From contig DATLZZ010000002.1 in NCBI GenBank assembly GCA_035573715.1, positions 62,001-126,000 on the forward strand: a stretch of 64,000 nt of DNA. Direction: 5' to 3'. Below are positions 6,675 to 14,963 of this stretch, in pieces. Both the position numbers and the translations under genes were made by a program. A model generated the notes under the pieces. The model did not search any database. It was not told where the DNA came from and saw only the letters and a program-made list of their open reading frames with translations. Each line of letters starts with the position of its first letter. Position 1 is the first letter of the stretch. This DNA comes from JACPRL01 sp035573715 (GTDB lineage Bacteria; Acidobacteriota; Terriglobia; Acidiferrales; 2-02-FULL-67-57).

Positions 6675-8783
6675 ATGAAACGGAATGCGGTGAAGTTGCT
6701 GTGCGGGCTGTGGCTGCTGGTGCTGGCGCTCGCGTTGGCGGCCGATGAAGGGTTGTGGACCTACAACAATGTTCCCAGGCAGTTGCTCGAGCAGCGCTAC
6801 GGGTTCTCGCCCAGCGACGCCTGGCTTGACCACCTGCGGCTGAGCTCGGTGCGCTTCAACAACGGCGGCTCCGGCTCCTTCGTCAGCCCCAACGGTTTGG
6901 TGATGACCAACCACCACGTGGGCTCGGAGTGCATTCAGGAACTGAGTTCGGCCGAGCACGACTACATGGCAAACGGCTTCTACGCCGCCACGCGGGCGCA
7001 GGAGAAGAAGTGCCCCAACCTGGAGCTCAACGTGTTGATGAGCCTCGCCGACGTAACCGAACAGGTGAACGCCGGCCTCAGGCCGGAAATGAGCCCCGCC
7101 GAGCGCAGCGCCGCGCAGCGCGCTGCGATGTCGAAGCTGGAGAAAGAATGCGCCGAGAGCACCGGGCTGCGCTGCGATATAGTGACTCTCTACGAAGGCG
7201 GCGCCTTCCACCTTTACCGTTACAAGAAGTACACCGACGTGCGGCTGGTGTTCGCGCCCGAGGCCGAGGTCGCCGCCTACGGAGGCGACCCGGACAACTT
7301 CAACTACCCACGCTACTGCCTCGACATCGCGTTCTTCCGCGTCTACGAGAACGACAAGCCCGCGCGCATCGAGCACTACCTGACCTGGAATTCAAACGGG
7401 GTGAAGGAGGGTGACGTCATTTTCGTTTCCGGCAATCCCGGCTCCACGGGACGGCAGTTGACCATGGCGCAACTCGAGTTCCTGCGCGACACCGCTTACC
7501 CGTGGCGGATTGCGCTGTTTAAGTCTCGACTCAAGGCGCTCTACGACTTCTCGGGGCAGAACGCCGAGAACGCCCGGGTCGCCCGCGACGTGATTCTCTC
7601 CTACGAGAACTCGCTCAAGGCCACTACCGGCTACCAGGGCGGCCTGCTGGACGCCGACTTGATGGCGAAGAAGGCCGCGGCCGAGAAAGTCATGCGACAG
7701 CAAGTAGCGGCCGACGCGGCGCTGGCCAAAGAGTACGGCGGCGTGTGGGACTCGCTCGCTGAAGCGGAGAAAGCCTACGCCGGCTTCTATCGCGAGTACC
7801 AACTGGTAGAAGCGCCCATCGGGCTGCGGCAGTCGGAGCTGTTTGCGCGGGCGCGGCACCTGGTGCGCATGCCGGTGGAAAAAGCCAAGCCCAACCCCAC
7901 GCGCCTGCGGGAATACCGCGACAGCAACCTGGCGTCTCTGGAGCAAGGGCTGTTCTCGACCGCGACCATCTATCCGTCGCTCGAAACGGTGATTCTCGGT
8001 CAAGTGTTCGCCGAGATGGCGCGCGACCTCGGCGCCGACCACCCGCTGGTGAAGCAGATTCTCGGCGGCGAGACGCCCGAGCAGGCGGCGGCGCGCTACG
8101 TGGCCGGCACGAAGCTCGGCGACGTCGCCGAGCGGCGCAGGCTGGCCGAAGGCGGCGCGAGCGCGGTCGAAGCGTCGAACGATGCGATGATTCAACTGGC
8201 GCGGCTGGTCGATCCGGCGGCGCGGATCCTGCGCAAGCGCTACGAAGACGAAGTCGAAGCCGTCGAACGCCGCAACGGCTCCCAACTGGCGAAGCTGCTC
8301 TTCGCCCTGCGCGGCACCACGCAGTACCCGGAAGCGACCTTTACGCTGCGGCTGAGCTACGGCGCGGTCAAGGGCTACAACGACGCAGGGCGGCCGCGCC
8401 GCTGGTACACGACCTTCCAGGGACTCTACGAGCTAGAAGCCGGCCAGCCGCCCTACCGGCTCCCCAAGCGCTGGCTCGACCGCAAGCGCCTGCTCAAGCT
8501 CGACACCCCCTACAACTGGGTCAACACCGCCGACATCATTGGCGGCAACTCCGGCAGCCCGGTGGTGAACCGCCAGGGCGAGCTGGTGGGAATCATTTTC
8601 GACGGCAACATCCAGCAGTTGCCGAACCGTTTCCTCTACACCGATGAAGTGGCCCGCTCGGTGGCGGTGCACGCCGCGGGCATCGTCGAGGCGTTGAGGA
8701 AAATCTACGGCGCGCAGGCGCTGGTGCGCGAGCTGCGGATGGCAAGACCCGCGGCCGCGGAGAAAAAGCTGGCTGCGCAGTGA
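6675..8783 (+). CDS. S46 family dipeptidyl-peptidase (DPP7/DAP BII type), exported
   Basis: 702-aa serine exopeptidase that removes dipeptides from peptide N-termini in the periplasm. The signal peptide is MKRNAVK plus a hydrophobic run ending near Ala-Ala-Asp. The catalytic His lies in MTNHHVGSE (His80/81) and the nucleophile is Ser626 in GGNSGSPVVN. The P1-selecting residue 18 positions after the Ser is Gly644 (FDGN), as in DPP7/DAP BII, which prefer hydrophobic P1. Acid-specific DPP11 has Arg there. Start is ATG 6675 with AAGGAGA upstream, not the longer in-frame reading. The MFS gene follows after 47 bases. Confidence 0.95.
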   Translation: MKRNAVKLLCGLWLLVLALALAADEGLWTYNNVPRQLLEQRYGFSPSDAWLDHLRLSSVRFNNGGSGSFVSPNGLVMTNHHVGSECIQELSSAEHDYMANGFYAATRAQEKKCPNLELNVLMSLADVTEQVNAGLRPEMSPAERSAAQRAAMSKLEKECAESTGLRCDIVTLYEGGAFHLYRYKKYTDVRLVFAPEAEVAAYGGDPDNFNYPRYCLDIAFFRVYENDKPARIEHYLTWNSNGVKEGDVIFVSGNPGSTGRQLTMAQLEFLRDTAYPWRIALFKSRLKALYDFSGQNAENARVARDVILSYENSLKATTGYQGGLLDADLMAKKAAAEKVMRQQVAADAALAKEYGGVWDSLAEAEKAYAGFYREYQLVEAPIGLRQSELFARARHLVRMPVEKAKPNPTRLREYRDSNLASLEQGLFSTATIYPSLETVILGQVFAEMARDLGADHPLVKQILGGETPEQAAARYVAGTKLGDVAERRRLAEGGASAVEASNDAMIQLARLVDPAARILRKRYEDEVEAVERRNGSQLAKLLFALRGTTQYPEATFTLRLSYGAVKGYNDAGRPRRWYTTFQGLYELEAGQPPYRLPKRWLDRKRLLKLDTPYNWVNTADIIGGNSGSPVVNRQGELVGIIFDGNIQQLPNRFLYTDEVARSVAVHAAGIVEALRKIYGAQALVRELRMARPAAAEKKLAAQ

Positions 8784-8830
8784 GAATCCAGTTGCTCGCG
8801 TGCAGCTCGGCGGGGTAGCCTGTCGGCTCC

Positions 8831-10093
8831 ATGAACACCACAGTTAGGCCGGAGCCGCCGGTCGGGTATCGCTGGGCGGTGCTGCTGTTCATCAGCCTGG
8901 CGATGTTCGGCAACTACTACCTCTACGACACCATCGCGCCGGTGGCCGACCTGATGAAGTCGCAGCTCGGCTTCACCGATGAGAGAATCGGGCTGCTTTA
9001 CTCGGCCTACTCCTGGGGCGCGGTGCTCATCCTGCTGCCGGGCGGCGTGTTCATCGACCGCTACGGGACGCGCAAGGCGACGATGCTCTTTGGTGTGCTG
9101 TGCGCCATCGCCGGCTTCCTGACGTTTTCCGACAACTGGTACGTGATGCTGGCGGGGCGGACGCTGCTTTCGGCGGCCGAAGCGCTTATCGTCGCCATCA
9201 CCGCGGCGATTGCCAAGTGGTTCCGCGGCAAGGAACTGGCCTTCGCGATGGGAATCAACCTCACCATTGCGCGGCTGGGGCAGATTGCGGCCGACTGGTC
9301 GCCCACCTGGATGCGCGGCGCCTACGACAACTGGAAAGAGCCGCTGGTCATTGGCGCGTTTCTGGGAATGACCTGCGTCGTCGGTGCGGTGGTGTACTGG
9401 ATCCTGGAAGTGCGCGCCGAGCAACGCTACACGCTGGCGCAGGCGGGCGGGACCGACAAGCTGGTGCTGGCCGACATCTTCCGCTTCAACCGCTCGTTCT
9501 GGATTATCACCGCGCTGTGCGTGACCTTCTACGCCATCATTTTTCCGTTCCGCAGCTTCGCCATCAAGTACTTCATCGAAGCGCACGCGGCCGAGCGCGA
9601 TTTCGCCGGGCAGTTGAACAGCGTGCTGCCGTTCGCGGCGATGATTGCCACACCTCTGTTCGGTTTGCTGGTGGACAAGATCGGCAAGCGGGCCACGTTG
9701 ATGGCGGTGGGCACGCTGCTGTTGCTGCCGGTGTTCCCGCTGCTGGCCTATACGCAGCTTACGCTCTACGTTCCGGTGGCGATGCTGGGCATTGCCTTCT
9801 CGCTCATTCCGGCCATTATGTGGCCGTCGGTGGCCTACATTGTCGAGCAGAACCGCCTGGGCTCAGCCTACGCGCTGATGTTCCTGCTGCAGCAGGCCAT
9901 CATTGCCGGGGTCGATTGGCTGGTCGGGCGCTTGAACGATAACGCCCTGGCCAGCGCCGCCAATCCGGCGGGCTATCTGCCGATGCTGTGGGTGTTCACG
10001 CTGCTGGGCGCGATGGCGCTGGCGTTTGCCTTCATGCTCTGGCGCTACGAGACGGGCCCGCAGGGCCACGGCCTCGAAACCATCAAAGCCTAA
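8831..10093 (+). CDS. MFS transporter resembling MFSD1 (candidate dipeptide carrier)
   Basis: 420-aa integral membrane protein with about 12 hydrophobic segments. From memory, the best likeness is eukaryotic MFSD1 and not sugar-phosphate or drug MFS groups. Shared landmarks: NYYLYDTIAPV in TM1, LLYSAYSWGAVLILLPGG, KWFRGKELAFAMGINLTIAR, IIFPFRSFAIKYF, FGLLVDKIGKR and IMWPSVAYIVEQ. MFSD1 is reported as a lysosomal dipeptide uniporter. Placement directly behind a dipeptide-releasing S46 enzyme fits dipeptide uptake. MFS family is certain; the substrate is inferred. Its stop overlaps the convergent ribE end by four bases. Confidence 0.85.
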   Translation: MNTTVRPEPPVGYRWAVLLFISLAMFGNYYLYDTIAPVADLMKSQLGFTDERIGLLYSAYSWGAVLILLPGGVFIDRYGTRKATMLFGVLCAIAGFLTFSDNWYVMLAGRTLLSAAEALIVAITAAIAKWFRGKELAFAMGINLTIARLGQIAADWSPTWMRGAYDNWKEPLVIGAFLGMTCVVGAVVYWILEVRAEQRYTLAQAGGTDKLVLADIFRFNRSFWIITALCVTFYAIIFPFRSFAIKYFIEAHAAERDFAGQLNSVLPFAAMIATPLFGLLVDKIGKRATLMAVGTLLLLPVFPLLAYTQLTLYVPVAMLGIAFSLIPAIMWPSVAYIVEQNRLGSAYALMFLLQQAIIAGVDWLVGRLNDNALASAANPAGYLPMLWVFTLLGAMALAFAFMLWRYETGPQGHGLETIKA

Positions 10094-10788
10094 AAGCCTT
10101 CGTCGAGGAGGCGCTCTCGGGTGAGGCGAGAGGCGCCGTTGGGGGCGGGCTCCTTCGGCTGCGATGGGACCAGGGCCGGAGCGGCGCGGTCGCCGAGAAG
10201 TTTCTCGACGTACTTCGCCACAACGTCGCACTCCAGGTTGAGCGGGTCGCCGGGCTGGAGCGAAGCCAGGTTGGTCTTCTCCATCGTGAAGGGAATGACG
10301 GCGACGCGCAGGCGCGTGCCTTGCAGGGCCGCCACCGTCAAGCTGATGCCTTCCACCGCCACCGAGCCTTTTTCCACCAGGTAGCGCGCCAGCGCCGCGG
10401 GCACGTCCACGTCGAGCCAGAAGTTCTCGTCCCCGGCCGGTATCAATCCGACCAGTGTGCCGATGGCGTCCACGTGGCCCTGAACGATGTGGCCGCCGAG
10501 CGGCTTGTCGAGTGTGAGCGGGGCCTCGAGGTTGACGCGAGCGCCGGGGCGCAGGCGAAGAAACGCGGTGCGCATCAGGGTCTCCGGCGAAAGGTCGCAG
10601 GCGAAGCCGGCGTCGGTTTTTTCGGTGACGGTCAGGCAGCAACCGTTGACCGCAACACTGGAGCCGGGCGCGAGCTTGGCGAGAATGGCGCCGGCCTCGA
10701 TGCGCAGCCGGCCGCCCGCCGCGCCGCCCTCAGCGCCGGTGTCGAGCGCGGTGATCGAGCCAACCTCTTCAATGATTCCGGTAAACAT
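10090..10788 (-). CDS. ribE: Riboflavin synthase alpha subunit
   Basis: Dismutates two 6,7-dimethyl-8-ribityllumazines to riboflavin. 232 aa with the two-barrel duplicate layout: MFTGIIEEVG at the start, VNGCCLTVTE and the junction GGHIVQGHVDAIG in the first half, and KGSVAVEGISLTV with NLECDVVAKYVEKLL in the second. The C-terminal 25 residues are an extra Pro/Arg-rich tail. The ATG at 10788 starts the canonical MFTGII. A longer in-frame reading into ribD is rejected. It overlaps the ribD 3' end by 20 bases. Confidence 0.95.
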   Translation of the reverse strand: MFTGIIEEVGSITALDTGAEGGAAGGRLRIEAGAILAKLAPGSSVAVNGCCLTVTEKTDAGFACDLSPETLMRTAFLRLRPGARVNLEAPLTLDKPLGGHIVQGHVDAIGTLVGLIPAGDENFWLDVDVPAALARYLVEKGSVAVEGISLTVAALQGTRLRVAVIPFTMEKTNLASLQPGDPLNLECDVVAKYVEKLLGDRAAPALVPSQPKEPAPNGASRLTRERLLDEGF

Positions 10789-11905
10789 TGTGCAAGTACC
10801 CTTCGAGGGCAAAGTCGGCACCGAAGCGGTGGAAGCGAATGTCGAGCAGTTCGCGATCCGCGATCTGCGAGCCGCGGCCCGTGGGAGAAACGAAGGGAAC
10901 GGCGTCGGGACCAAGGAGCTTGGGAGCGTAGAAGAGCCAGAGCTTGTCGACAAGGTCGGCTTCGAGGGCGGCGGTGTTGAGGTGCGAGCCGGCTTCGAGC
11001 AGTACGCTGGTGATCTGCCGCTCGGCCAGTTTCTTCAGCACCGCGATGAGACTGAGCCGTCCGCCGGATTCCTTGAGCTCAATGATTTCGACACCGCGCG
11101 ACGCGAGTTCGCGCCGCTTGCCCATCCAGACGTCTTCGCCGGTGAAGACGAGCACGTCCTGCTGCGCGGTCTTGACGAGTTGGGAATCGAGCGGGAGGCG
11201 CAGGCCGGCGTCGAGCACAACGCGCACCAGCGGCCGCCGGCGCGGCAGGCCGGAGCGGTCAGTGAGCTGCGGGTCATCGGCCAGCACGGTGCCGATGCCG
11301 GTGACGAGCGCGTCGGACTGATGGCGCAAGCGGTGGACGTGCGCGCGGGATTCTTCAGAGGTAATCCAGGTCCGGCCGGTTGCGTTCGCCGGCGCAATCT
11401 TGGCGTCGAGACTCAGCGCGGCCTTCAGAGTCACGAACGGCCGGCCAGTTCGAATCCAACAGGCGAAGGCTTCGTTGAGGCGGCGGGCTTCGTCTTCGCG
11501 CGTGCCGACGACGACTTCAATGCCCGCAGCGCGCAGGCGCTCGAAGCCGCGCCTGTTGACCGGCGGGTTCGGATCCGGCATAGACGCGACCACGCGGCGG
11601 ATGCCGGCGGCGATGATGGCCTCCACACACGGCGGCGTGCGCCCGTGGTGCGAGCAGGGCTCCAGATTCAGGTAGAGCGTCGCGCCGCGCGCAGCGGCGC
11701 CGGCCTGCTCGAGCGCCAGTGCTTCAGCGTGCTTGACGCCGTCATAAGTGTGAAACGCGCGCGCGACTTCTTCTCCGTCTCGCACGAGGACGGCGCCCAC
11801 CATAGGGTTGGGACTGGCGAGCCCCTCGCCCCGCGTCGCCAGCTCCAGCGCGAGGTCCATCCATTCTTCGTCGGTGCGGACTCGGATTGTGGTTCCGACA
11901 GCCAT
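10769..11905 (-). CDS. ribD: Bifunctional diaminohydroxyphosphoribosylaminopyrimidine deaminase / 5-amino-6-(5-phosphoribosylamino)uracil reductase
   Basis: Two consecutive steps of riboflavin synthesis, 378 aa. The N-terminal zinc deaminase domain has ASPNPMVGAVLV, the HAE ligand/catalytic pair in GVKHAEALAL and the Cys ligands in PCSHHGRTPPC. The C-terminal NADPH reductase domain shows VTLKAALSLDAKIA, WITSEESRAHVHRLR, DALVTGIGTVLADDPQLT and LLEAGSHLNTAAL. Cotranscribed with ribE; ribA/B and ribH are not in the window. No FMN riboswitch is recognisable in the roughly 100 bases upstream. Confidence 0.96.
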   Translation of the reverse strand: MAVGTTIRVRTDEEWMDLALELATRGEGLASPNPMVGAVLVRDGEEVARAFHTYDGVKHAEALALEQAGAAARGATLYLNLEPCSHHGRTPPCVEAIIAAGIRRVVASMPDPNPPVNRRGFERLRAAGIEVVVGTREDEARRLNEAFACWIRTGRPFVTLKAALSLDAKIAPANATGRTWITSEESRAHVHRLRHQSDALVTGIGTVLADDPQLTDRSGLPRRRPLVRVVLDAGLRLPLDSQLVKTAQQDVLVFTGEDVWMGKRRELASRGVEIIELKESGGRLSLIAVLKKLAERQITSVLLEAGSHLNTAALEADLVDKLWLFYAPKLLGPDAVPFVSPTGRGSQIADRELLDIRFHRFGADFALEGYLHNVYRNH

Positions 11906-11933
11906 TGAGAGCCTCTAGTTTGCTCTAAAGAGC

Positions 11934-11954
11934 GGCGCCAGACAAGCTGGCGCC
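11934..11954 (-). terminator. Hairpin after ftsY, probable terminator
   Basis: GGCGCCAG (11934-11941) and CTGGCGCC (11947-11954) make an 8-bp GC stem with a 5-base loop. On the reverse strand it is followed shortly by GCTCTTT. It lies between ftsY and ribD. Confidence 0.5.
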
Positions 11955-12006
11955 TTGCATCAGCCGAGGTTTGTGTCGGGCGGGACCTTGTCTCCCCCCG
12001 CCTGGC

Positions 12007-12948
12007 CTACTCGAAGAGAGACGCAGCGAAAGAGTCAGGGTCGAAGTCGAGCAGGTCGTCGGCCTTTTCGCCCACGCCGAGGTAGCGAATCGGCAGGCCT
12101 AGGGTGCGGGTGATGGCGACAACAATTCCACCCTTGGCGGTGCCGTCCAGCTTGGTGAGCACGATACCAGTGACACCCACCGAGCCGGTGAACTCACGCG
12201 CCTGCGCCAGGCCGTTCTGGCCAGTCGTGGCATCGAGCACCAGCAGAATCTCGTGCGGCGCGCCGGGAACAAGCTTCGCTGCCGCGCGCTTCATTTTCTC
12301 CAGCTCGGCCATCAGGTTCTTCTTGGTGTGCAGGCGCCCGGCGGTGTCGACGAACACAACGTCGGCGCCGCGAGATTGCGCGGCGTGAATGGCATCGTAG
12401 ACGACGGCCGCGGGGTCGGCGCCGGCCTTATGACGAATGAGCTCGGCGCCGAGGCGCTCAGCCCAGATTTCCAGTTGCTCGCCGGCGCCGGCGCGGAAGG
12501 TGTCGGCGGCAGCCAGCACGACGCGGCGGCCCTGTTGCTGCCAACGACGCGTGAGCTTGGCAATGGTAGTGGTTTTACCAGTCCCGTTCACCCCAACGAG
12601 AAAAACCACATGCGGTTTGCCCTCGGCCGGCAGAACCGGAGCCAGCGTCAGCGAGCGGAGCAGAGAAGTGAGCTCTTCGCGCAGGGCGCCGCGCAATGCG
12701 GTGGCGTCTGCGAGGTCTTTGCGCTCGACGCGCTCGCGCAGGCGGTTGAGCAGATCGGTAGTGGTTTCGAGGCCGAGGTCGGCGGAGAGCAGTACAGCTT
12801 CGAGCTCGGCAAAAACCTCGGGGGCGATCTCCTTGCGCCCGCGCAGCACATCGTCGAGCCGCTCGGAAAGCTGATCGTGGGTGCGCTTGACCGCTTGCTG
12901 CAGGCGGCTCCACCAGCTCGATTTCTTTTCGGTTTCTAGTTCCGGCAC
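12007..12948 (-). CDS. ftsY: Signal recognition particle receptor FtsY
   Basis: SRP-receptor GTPase that docks SRP-ribosome complexes at the membrane. 313 aa, with a short N-terminal part and no long acidic A domain. The G elements are GVNGTGKTTTIAKL (G1), AADTFRAGAGEQLEIW, VDTAGRLHTKKNLMAEL (G3) and LTKLDGTAKGG (G4), with GVGEKADDLLDFD at the C-terminus. The GTG at 12948 is chosen because the residues before it look non-coding. It lacks an SD and lies six bases after a TACAAT box, suggesting a leaderless transcript. Confidence 0.95.
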   Translation of the reverse strand: MPELETEKKSSWWSRLQQAVKRTHDQLSERLDDVLRGRKEIAPEVFAELEAVLLSADLGLETTTDLLNRLRERVERKDLADATALRGALREELTSLLRSLTLAPVLPAEGKPHVVFLVGVNGTGKTTTIAKLTRRWQQQGRRVVLAAADTFRAGAGEQLEIWAERLGAELIRHKAGADPAAVVYDAIHAAQSRGADVVFVDTAGRLHTKKNLMAELEKMKRAAAKLVPGAPHEILLVLDATTGQNGLAQAREFTGSVGVTGIVLTKLDGTAKGGIVVAITRTLGLPIRYLGVGEKADDLLDFDPDSFAASLFE

Positions 12949-12954
12949 GCTTCT

Positions 12955-12960
12955 ATTGTA
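12955..12960 (-). promoter_or_regulatory. -10 box of ftsY, probably leaderless
   Basis: TACAAT on the reverse strand (12960-12955) ends six bases before the GTG start. No Shine-Dalgarno is present. Confidence 0.5.
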
Positions 12961-13017
12961 GCAGGAAGGGATTGGACACAAAGAGACGGAAGACACAAAG
13001 GAAAGAAGGTCCAAAAA

Positions 13018-14790
13018 CTACACTTCGATCATCTGCGGAGTGAGCCGGAGCTTGCCATCTTCGACGGCTTTGTAGAGCGCGTCGGCAACGGCGGGATCGA
13101 ACTTCTTCGGCGTGAGCTGGCGGACGCGCTCGATGGCAACCTCCAGGTCCATCGCCGCCTGGTAGGGGCGGTTGGTGGTCATGGCGTCGAGCGTGTCCGC
13201 CACGGCGATGATGCGCGCCATCAGCGGAATCTCATCGCCCTTCAGCCCATAGGGGTAGCCGCCGCCGTTCAGCGCCTCGTGATGCAGCTCGATGCCGGGC
13301 AGCATCTCGCGCAGCTTGGCGACCGGGCGGATGATGTTGGCGCCTTTGACCGGGTGCTGCTTCATCAACTCAAACTCTTCTGGCGTGAGCTCGCCGGGCT
13401 TCTTCAGTACGCGGTCGTCCACGCCGATCTTGCCCACGTCGTGCAGCAGCGCCGAGATGCGGATCTTGTACACCTCTTCTTCGGGCAGACCCATGGCCTC
13501 GGCGAGAATGACGGAATACTTGGCGACGCGCCCCGAATGGCCGCGCGTATAGGGGTCTTTCTCGTCGATGGCGGCCGCGAGTGTACGGATGGAGCCGAGG
13601 AAGAGCTCGTGGTTCTCGTGCGCCGCCTGCTTGAGCTGCTCGACGTACTTCTCCAGGTCGTCGGTCATCAGGTTGAAGGTTTCGGCTAGGTCGCCGATTT
13701 CGGTGCGGCTTTTGATTTGAATCCGCCGCGAAAAGTCGCCCCGGGCGATGGCGTGCGTGGTTTCCGTCAGCACGTGCAGTGGCGCCGTCAGTCGCCGGGC
13801 CAGAAACGCGCTGATGCCGACGCTCAGGAGAATCGTAACCAGGCCGACCACCAGGGCGTAGCGCTCCATCTCGTAGACTGTTGTGTAGGCGACGTCAATC
13901 GGTTTCTCGGCCACCACCGCCCAGTTGAGCTCCGGCACCGCCACCTGCGTGCCTAGCATGTCCACTTTCTGGCCGTTCTCTTCCACCGGGTAGGCGGTGG
14001 TCAGACTGGCCTGCTCGGTGCCCTCCAGGAACATTTGCACGATAGGAATCGAGCGCATGTCCTGCCCGGGAGTGTAGTGGTCGCTCTCGGGATGCACGAC
14101 CAGTCGGCCGTTGCCGTCGACCACGTAAGTTACCAGACCCCCCTGGCTCGAATCCTTCAGGCGCTCCTGCAGAAACTCGAGGTTGACAACCGTAGCCACA
14201 AGGCCGCGGAACTCGCCGTCGGCCCCCAGCGGCTCGGCAATGACCATCACGGGGATGGTTTTGTCGCCGTGCTTCACCAGAAACGCCCCGCTGTGGAAGG
14301 CGTTCCCCAGCTGACCGGTTTGGAAGGCATCGGCCAGCCGCTGGCGGACGAAGGCGTCTTGGCCGATCTCCGGGTTGCCGCCGAAGATGCCGCGCTGTTC
14401 GGCGTTGACGATGTGCAGATAGATGACGTTCTCGGCCGCCTGGATGAACCCCTCGGTGGCGCGCCGCAGGTCTTCGGTGTAGCGCTTGTCGGCTACGTCC
14501 TGGATGGCGCCGGTAGATTCGAGCAGCCGCACCAAGCTTTCGGTGTGCGTGTTCATGGTGCGGAGGTAGAGGCGGATTTCTTGGGCGATGCCGCGGGTGA
14601 CCGAGTGCTGGAGGTCGCGCTCTTTCGTGGTCAGGGCCTCGCGGTTGCGCTCGCTAACCCGCGTGCCGTAGAGCACCAGCGGGATCACGCTCAGCGCCAG
14701 CAGTACGATGAGGAGGAAGTAAAGAAGAGGAATGCGGCGGGGAAGCAGCCGCGTAAACAGGTTGTCTACTTTCTTGAGAGCGTTCGCCAT
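13018..14790 (-). CDS. Membrane sensor with double-Cache, HAMP and HD-GYP c-di-GMP phosphodiesterase domains
   Basis: 590 aa. A TM helix at about residues 20-42 is followed by a periplasmic Cache-type sensor region (about 45-310, with VVDGNGRLVVHPESDHY), a second TM (about 315-338) and HAMP (RRLTAPLHVLTETTHAIARG). The HD-GYP domain (about 395-585) has the metal pair in HDVGKIG and the hallmark HHEALNGGGYPYGL, a GGGYP variant of GSGYP, plus ADTLDAMTTNRPYQ. It should hydrolyse c-di-GMP in response to an extracytoplasmic ligand. A palindromic operator-like site overlaps its start of transcription. Confidence 0.93.
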   Translation of the reverse strand: MANALKKVDNLFTRLLPRRIPLLYFLLIVLLALSVIPLVLYGTRVSERNREALTTKERDLQHSVTRGIAQEIRLYLRTMNTHTESLVRLLESTGAIQDVADKRYTEDLRRATEGFIQAAENVIYLHIVNAEQRGIFGGNPEIGQDAFVRQRLADAFQTGQLGNAFHSGAFLVKHGDKTIPVMVIAEPLGADGEFRGLVATVVNLEFLQERLKDSSQGGLVTYVVDGNGRLVVHPESDHYTPGQDMRSIPIVQMFLEGTEQASLTTAYPVEENGQKVDMLGTQVAVPELNWAVVAEKPIDVAYTTVYEMERYALVVGLVTILLSVGISAFLARRLTAPLHVLTETTHAIARGDFSRRIQIKSRTEIGDLAETFNLMTDDLEKYVEQLKQAAHENHELFLGSIRTLAAAIDEKDPYTRGHSGRVAKYSVILAEAMGLPEEEVYKIRISALLHDVGKIGVDDRVLKKPGELTPEEFELMKQHPVKGANIIRPVAKLREMLPGIELHHEALNGGGYPYGLKGDEIPLMARIIAVADTLDAMTTNRPYQAAMDLEVAIERVRQLTPKKFDPAVADALYKAVEDGKLRLTPQMIEV

Positions 14791-14806
14791 GCTCCGGGCA
14801 GCCAGC

Positions 14807-14824
14807 GCCCCGACCGGTCGGGGC
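14807..14824. promoter_or_regulatory. 18-bp perfect palindrome centred on ACCGGT in the HD-GYP leader
   Basis: GCCCCGACCGGTCGGGGC, 17 bases before the HD-GYP start codon. It could be a hairpin in the leader or a second operator. Its centre is 28 bp from that of the next palindrome. Confidence 0.45.
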
Positions 14825-14836
14825 TACCCTCCCGTT

Positions 14837-14857
14837 TGCAACCGGTTGCAGATTTTA
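14837..14857 (-). promoter_or_regulatory. Extended -10 box of the HD-GYP gene with an adjoining LacI-type operator
   Basis: Reverse strand: TGCTAAAAT (extended -10, TAAAAT at 14857-14852), followed immediately by the perfect 14-bp palindrome TGCAACCGGTTGCA (14850-14837). A central CG flanked by AACC/GGTT is typical of LacI-family operators. The site covers the expected transcription start. Confidence 0.5.
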
Positions 14858-14905
14858 GCACGAAAGATTCGAGGGCGGACAGCGAGCGGGGGCGGAGAGA
14901 AAGGA

Positions 14906-14934
14906 TTGACTTTCGCTTTTTATTCGCATATAAC
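14906..14934 (+). promoter_or_regulatory. Promoter of the RecA-like/PolB operon
   Basis: TTGACT (14906-14911), 17-base AT-rich spacer, TATAAC (14929-14934). Two direct TTCGC repeats (14912-14916, 14923-14927) sit 11 bp apart inside the spacer and may bind a regulator. No standard LexA box is seen. Confidence 0.75.
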
Positions 14935-14963
14935 TACTCTTGCCGGCTGAGAGAGGTGCTTCG

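Noticed and set aside
11906..12006. Possible FMN riboswitch before ribD
   Set aside because: Only about 100 bases, including the ftsY hairpin; the conserved RFN core is not present.
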